In this document: piece after piece, positions 60,001 to 64,000 of the stretch
Layout of the letters: each line of letters starts with the position of its first letter
Position numbering within the stretch: position 1 is the first letter of the stretch
Assembly (NCBI RefSeq): GCF_963669205.1
Contig: NZ_OY769915.1
Location: forward strand, 1,152,001-1,216,000
Length of the DNA: 64,000 nucleotides
Source of the DNA: an uncultured Roseibium sp.
GTDB lineage: Bacteria; Pseudomonadota; Alphaproteobacteria; Rhizobiales; Stappiaceae
Direction of reading: 5' to 3'
Notes under the pieces: generated by a model
The model's input: only the letters and a program-made list of their open reading frames with translations
The model's database searches: none
Told to the model about the DNA's origin: nothing
Position numbers and translations under genes: made by a program

Positions 60001-61623
60001 TCACTTCCGCGTGTCTGGAAAGCGGAGTTCAAAGCAGGCACCGCTCTCGCCCGGTACCAGGGCGATGGATGCCTTATGCGCCTTCAGCAGAGCCTGGATG
60101 ATGCCGAGACCCATTCCCGTTCCACCGCTGTCCCGGCGCGTCGTGAAGAAGAGATCGAAAACCTGACCCCGGTTTCCTGCCGAGATGCCGTCTCCATTGT
60201 CCGAAACCCGGAGAGACAGGCCGTTTGCCGTTCTCTCGGCTGAAAACGTTATCCTGTCGGCACCGTGCCGGACGGAATTGTCGATCATGTTCTCAAAGAC
60301 AATCCGGGCATTTTCCGCCGACATGGGGATCGGACAGTCATCATCCGATTCTATTTTGATCCGCTTGAACCGGCTTCGGATTGCGTCCAGAACATCCGAC
60401 AACCGGCTCGTTCCCCCGATCTCCACGCTGTCCGCCCGCGCCAGCTCCCTTAGCCGGTTCAAAAGCCGGGAGGCGCGCTCTGTATCTGACAGGATGTTTC
60501 GAAGAAACTTTTCCCGTTCGGTGACGTCCAGCTCGTTCCCGCCGTCCCGGAGCAGTTCCGCCGCACCCTGGATCGCGGTCAGCGGGGTCTTCAATTCATG
60601 GGTGACGTGGTTGGCGAACGTGTTGATGTATTCGTTCCTGTCGAACAGTTTTCGTGAGGTTTCCAGCATGCTGGTCGACAGTGCATGGATCTCGCGGTTG
60701 CCGTGGATGCGCAGCGGTTTCAGGGCGTCGCGGTCACCGCGGCCGATTTTCAGGGAGCGGTCCGTGAGCGCCTTGATCGGGCCTGCGATCCCGCGTGCGA
60801 AAATGAAACCGACGACAAATGTTGCGCTCAGCACGAATGCCAGAACCAGGACAACCGTTTCCCATTTAAGGAACATTTCCCTCAGGATATTGCTCGGCGT
60901 GCGCGAGGCGTAGACGATACCCGCGACCCGGTTGTCGATCAGGACCGGCAGAGCGGCAAACACGCGCACACTGGTGCCCCGGCTGATGGAATAGATCGGT
61001 TGCGGGTTCTGGATAACGCGTTCGCGCAGGACGCTGGAATACCGGCCGGCCATTGCGTTCTTGACCTCCGCGACATGCGCAAGCGAAAGCCCGGTGTCGT
61101 CCCGTCCGGCAATGATTGTCCCGTTCGGATCGAGCACCCTGAAACCGGCAAGCGTCAGTTTCTGCGTGTCCTTCAGCACTTGCCCGATGGCCTTGCCCGC
61201 CGCTTCATGGGCCGGATGGATGTCATGCTCGGACACGCGTGGGTCGGGACGGGACGGGAGCACTTTGGTCTTGTTGAGATCGAGAACAGGCAATTGCGGT
61301 GTCCAGCCTCCCGCGGGCTGCCTGTCGTATCTGCCCAAGGATGTCGACAGCGGTCCGTTCGAGTAGGGCGAGGGTGGACGTGCGACCGGGCCCAGGGGAA
61401 GCGTGTCGCCGCCGTATTCTTTCAGATATTGGGCAGTGATCGCCGCGATCGCTGCAGACTGGGCGATGAGTTCGCCTTCCGTGGTCTGGATCAGCTGGTT
61501 TTCGTAAACACGGAAAAATACGATCCCCGCGAGAGGGACCAGCAACATGATGGAGAGCACCATCGCTATAACCAAGCTGATGGAGGGGCGCCAACGGTCG
61601 CGGAAAGAGCTGGAAACTTTCAT
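60001..61623 (-). CDS. Membrane sensor histidine kinase
   Basis: The 540-residue product has two membrane helices (~15-35 and ~260-280) that enclose a ~220-residue periplasmic sensor. A HAMP region (IAGPIKALTDRSLKIGRGD) is followed by the H-box FANHVTHELKTPLTAIQGAAELL with the phosphoacceptor His. The ATPase motifs are ENMIDNSVRHGADRI (N-box), VSDNGDGIS (G1) and GGTGMGLGI (G2). The layout resembles CreC-type kinases. The adjacent regulator gene is 12 bp upstream on the same strand, so the two form a cognate pair. The signal is unknown. Confidence 0.9.
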   Translation of the reverse strand: MKVSSSFRDRWRPSISLVIAMVLSIMLLVPLAGIVFFRVYENQLIQTTEGELIAQSAAIAAITAQYLKEYGGDTLPLGPVARPPSPYSNGPLSTSLGRYDRQPAGGWTPQLPVLDLNKTKVLPSRPDPRVSEHDIHPAHEAAGKAIGQVLKDTQKLTLAGFRVLDPNGTIIAGRDDTGLSLAHVAEVKNAMAGRYSSVLRERVIQNPQPIYSISRGTSVRVFAALPVLIDNRVAGIVYASRTPSNILREMFLKWETVVLVLAFVLSATFVVGFIFARGIAGPIKALTDRSLKIGRGDRDALKPLRIHGNREIHALSTSMLETSRKLFDRNEYINTFANHVTHELKTPLTAIQGAAELLRDGGNELDVTEREKFLRNILSDTERASRLLNRLRELARADSVEIGGTSRLSDVLDAIRSRFKRIKIESDDDCPIPMSAENARIVFENMIDNSVRHGADRITFSAERTANGLSLRVSDNGDGISAGNRGQVFDLFFTTRRDSGGTGMGLGIIQALLKAHKASIALVPGESGACFELRFPDTRK

Positions 61624-61635
61624 TCGATTTCAGGG

Positions 61636-62343
61636 TCAGCTGGTGTCTTCACAGGGGCCGAGCCGGAAACCTACACCATGCACCGTCTCGATGGCGTCGC
61701 TGCATCCGGCCGCGGCAAGCTTGGCCCGGATGTTGCGAATATGACTGTCGATCGTACGATCCGAAACGTGAATATTGTCCTTGTAGGCCTTCTCCAGAAT
61801 ACGCTCCCGTGTATAGACGATCTTTGGCCGGTCCATCAGTGCGGACAGGATTTCAAATTCGATGGCCGTCAGGCTGATCTCGGTGTCATGGACCCGGACC
61901 TGCCGTTCTTCCCTTTCAAGTGCAAGCAGGCCGTGTTGCCGCAACGGGTTTTCCGCTGCTTGGGCGGTCTGTGGCGCACCGTACCGCTTCAGGATGGCGC
62001 CGACCCTTGCAATCAGTTCCCTCGGGCTGAAAGGTTTGGTGACGTAGTCGTCGGCTCCGAGTTCGAGCCCGATGATCCGGTCGATCTCATCGTCGCGGGC
62101 CGACAGGAACAGGATCGGCACTTCGGATCTTTTTCTGATTTCCCGGCACACATCCAGACCGTCCATCTCCGGCAGGCCGATGTCCAGAATGATCAGCGCA
62201 GGCGCATGAAGTGCTGTCTTGTCGAGCGCATCCTTGCCGTCGGTCGCAACCTCGTGGCGATAGGAAGCCTTTTGAAGCGCGAAGCAGATCACTTCGCGAA
62301 TATTCGGATCATCGTCGACGACAAGAATGGTTTTTGACTGCAA
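61636..62343 (-). CDS. OmpR family response regulator
   Basis: The 235-residue product has an intact receiver domain (ILVVDDDPNIR; phosphoacceptor Asp in LIILDIGLPEMDG; SARD; TKPFSPREL). An OmpR-type winged helix follows (ISLTAIEFEILSALMDRPKIVYTRERILE; SDRTIDSHIRNIRAKL; VHGVGFRLG). It is phosphorylated by the kinase encoded directly downstream and binds DNA as a dimer. The 290 bp upstream of it hold no other gene. Targets are unknown. Confidence 0.92.
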   Translation of the reverse strand: MQSKTILVVDDDPNIREVICFALQKASYRHEVATDGKDALDKTALHAPALIILDIGLPEMDGLDVCREIRKRSEVPILFLSARDDEIDRIIGLELGADDYVTKPFSPRELIARVGAILKRYGAPQTAQAAENPLRQHGLLALEREERQVRVHDTEISLTAIEFEILSALMDRPKIVYTRERILEKAYKDNIHVSDRTIDSHIRNIRAKLAAAGCSDAIETVHGVGFRLGPCEDTS

Positions 62344-62635
62344 GGGACCGGTCCGGGCTTGAGGGTTTCGGCATTCAGATGCGGAACTGCTGCGTGTGTC
62401 ACTATCAACGCAGGGTGTTAAGAAACAACCGAGGCCGTTTCATGTTTCCAGCCACCAGCCGTCCCTGCGCAACGAACGGGGGAGCGACGTATCGACCCTT
62501 GCCGTCATGAACAAAAGCGTACTGCGGCAGGGCTTGCGGACGATATCCGGTTGCTTTCGCATCAACCGGCTGATCCTGGCTGGCAAGTAACGCACAAGGA
62601 AAGGCATCTGAACTGTTCTCCTGACAAGCGGGACT

Positions 62636-62904
62636 CTAGGGTACGACCCATAAATGAGGCGGAAATGGTTTGAGGCGGATTGCTTCTCCTCAAGGAGCGA
62701 AAGCGCAGGAAATGTGGTTCATTTTCGAGCCTTTCGCGACGCCGGGGAGGCGCGGTCCGGTCAAATCCGAAGGACATGGAAATGGCTTCACCCCGTGTCG
62801 TCAGCGTGCTTGACCGGGCAGAAAGCCCGCTCCGCACACCCTTCCTAACGGGATTTCGCCATTTCCCATGCCATTTCAGTCTCATTTATGAGTCCGTACC
62901 CTAG
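62636..62904. mobile_element. MITE-like CTAG-bounded element, copy B (269 bp)
   Basis: CTAG at both ends (62636-62639, 62901-62904) encloses imperfect terminal inverted repeats (left GGGTACGACCCATAAATGA, right TCATTTATGAGTCCGTACCC). The interior is closely related to copy A at 30821-31090 and of equal length, in the same orientation. Frames running across it continue into the flanks and do not look like genes. It lies between the response regulator and a divergent repeat. Confidence 0.8.
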
Positions 62905-63349
62905 CCCTTTTGCCGGAGACCCTTGCAGCCCGGTGCCAGACGCTGTGCAGATTTTGCGCAGTTTCGGCATCACGGATTATCATGCCGGGATTGCAGGCAC
63001 TGCTGTCCGGTTTAACTCGGAATTGATCCAGCGAGGTGATCTCAGCCCATGAGCTTGGCATTCCGGCTGAAGCGCAGCGGAAGGCCGGAACCCAGTAACC
63101 ACCGGATTTTCCGTCTTGTTTCAGTCTTCGGCCACTTGGAGTACTGGTTCCCGGTCTTGCCGCTGATGCGGCAAACCGGGACGACAAATCGGGGGAACAA
63201 TTCCGTTTCCCGACTTGGCGCCGCTCGGAACTATGCCGCTTTCTCAACGACATAAGTTCGACAGTACTTTCTAAACCGGAAAGCAATGGATTGCAGGCAG
63301 CCTGTACCGGATCCTGATCCGGCACAGGCGCTTGTCTGCAACGCGGTGC
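62905..63349. other. 445-bp intergenic region with a diverged palindromic repeat
   Basis: No gene seen. At about 63054-63182 there is a weak relative of the GTCATCCCGG repeat: CATTCCGGCTGAAGCGCAGC, GGCCGGAACCCAGTAACC, later GTTCCCGGTCTTGCCGCTGA and CGGGACGAC. The rest is featureless to my reading. Confidence 0.5.
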
Positions 63350-63757
63350 TCAGACGGCAAGGCCGATGGTCTTGAGCAGCACGAAGCCCGGAAACAGGAC
63401 GAGCGATGACAGGGTCAGCAGCATGCCGATTGCACGCCCTATGCCGAACCCCGTTGTGACAATCGTTGTGTAGTGGATGAGACGTCCGAGCAGGAGCGCA
63501 GTACCTCCGGCCCACAGCAGGACTTGCGGTGCGCCGGCGAGTTCCGCCGCCGCCATCGCGAGCACGGCGATCGGCACGGTCTCGGTGAAATTGCCGTGTG
63601 CGCGCATGCGCTGAAGCAGGACACTGTCGCCGCCGTCCATGAACTGAACGTCGGTCTGGAGCCTGCGAAGTCCGACGGCGACTGTCATCGGGATCTGAAT
63701 CAGTGCGAAAACGGCAACGAAAACGATTGTGACGGGCAGCGCGGAAATGATTTCCAT
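63350..63757 (-). CDS. MAPEG family membrane protein
   Basis: The 135-residue product starts from the ATG at 63757 (GGGAGAG site); a frame from 63784 adds nine residues. There are four hydrophobic segments, with the family loop GLRRLQTDVQFMDGGDSVLLQRMRAHGNFTETVPIAVLAM between helices one and two. The conserved RMRAHGNF-E motif is that of bacterial MAPEG proteins, related to microsomal glutathione transferases. Activity is unproven. It lies 99 bp upstream of the end of a VOC gene on the same strand. Confidence 0.87.
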   Translation of the reverse strand: MEIISALPVTIVFVAVFALIQIPMTVAVGLRRLQTDVQFMDGGDSVLLQRMRAHGNFTETVPIAVLAMAAAELAGAPQVLLWAGGTALLLGRLIHYTTIVTTGFGIGRAIGMLLTLSSLVLFPGFVLLKTIGLAV

Positions 63758-63855
63758 TGTTGGGCTCTCCCATTTCTGGAGCATCGGAGGATACGGCCGG
63801 CGTTTGCGGAACGCGTACGCGCCACCGGCCGCCTGAAACGAAATCCGGACCGGGA

Positions 63856-64000
63856 TCAGCTGTCAGCCGGTGCTTCATAGGTGATGAGCGCGATGACCCC
63901 GCCGACCGGATCGATCAGCGTTGCCATGCGCCCGACACCCGGAACGGTCATGGGCTCACCGGCAATGGTCGCGCCCAGTGCCTTCGCCTTTTCCACCCGT
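63856..64000 (-). CDS. VOC family protein, C-terminal fragment (truncated by window edge)
   Basis: The last 48 codons are visible on the minus strand. They end in AKALGATIAGEPMTVPGVGRMATLIDPVGGVIALITYE, the closing beta-alpha-beta-beta-beta unit of a glyoxalase/bleomycin-resistance type VOC protein. The P-VGRMA-L-DP-G--I-L pattern is of the group often annotated as hydroxylase or lactoylglutathione lyase-like. The rest lies beyond the right edge. Confidence 0.8.
   Translation of the reverse strand, partial: RVEKAKALGATIAGEPMTVPGVGRMATLIDPVGGVIALITYEAPADS

Overview
The window is a 64 kb stretch of chromosome from a GC-rich alphaproteobacterium. Its markers are an Rrf2 regulator with the RirA cysteine pattern, a BA14K protein, an IalB protein, a ChoXWV choline importer, and DUF2849 and DUF934 genes in the sulfur assimilation operon. 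Together they fit the Hyphomicrobiales, and a marine Stappiaceae (Roseibium/Labrenzia-like) is my best inference. Gene density is high, there is no phage or plasmid signature, and I see no tRNA, rRNA or CRISPR array.

Region by region. 1-5 kb: the end of an amidohydrolase gene, then an envelope operon (secreted ABM-domain protein, small beta-barrel, DUF3299 protein, OprB-type porin) facing an AraC regulator. 5-13 kb: a candidate structured small RNA with its own terminator, a class III aminotransferase overlapping anmK, a tandem winged-helix regulator divergent from a VOC protein, a secreted beta-propeller, a GntR regulator, a PNPOx-like protein, an aminotransferase and a MAPEG protein. 13-20 kb: amino acid catabolism, with an aspartate 4-decarboxylase plus aspartate:alanine antiporter operon, L-serine dehydratase and kynureninase. 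20-27 kb: a GGDEF/EAL protein and a complete branched-chain amino acid type ABC importer. 27-31 kb: an HI0933-family flavoprotein, an orphan LacI regulator, rirA, and hemP behind two TGA-N9-TCA iron boxes. 31-40 kb: a class III adenylate cyclase, and the glycine betaine locus betIAB divergent from choXWV. 40-42 kb: an IS5-family element in a repeat-rich gap, a small membrane protein and a cold-shock protein. 42-52 kb: BA14K protein, DUF188 protein with a second HI0933 flavoprotein, a pseudo-receiver/pseudo-HD-GYP protein, a glycosyltransferase, a GH13 alpha-glucosidase with a palindromic operator, a thiolase, a small membrane protein and an IalB protein. 52-58 kb: assimilatory sulfate reduction (cysG, DUF2849, cysI, cysH, DUF934). 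58-64 kb: a membrane-fused spermidine synthase-like protein, a two-component system, a second MAPEG protein and the end of a VOC gene.

The most coherent units are choline uptake and oxidation to glycine betaine (choXWV, betA, betB, betI), reduction of APS to sulfide with siroheme supply (cysGIH), proton-motive aspartate decarboxylation (aspT, aspD), and iron-controlled heme uptake (rirA, hemP). Dispersed repeats occupy most of the larger gaps. Two copies of a 270-bp CTAG-bounded inverted-repeat element (MITE-like) lie at 30.8 and 62.6 kb. Imperfect palindromic repeats lie near 27, 39.6-40, 50.7 and 63 kb. The IS5 element, and possibly one MITE copy, appear to have landed in the loop of a palindrome.
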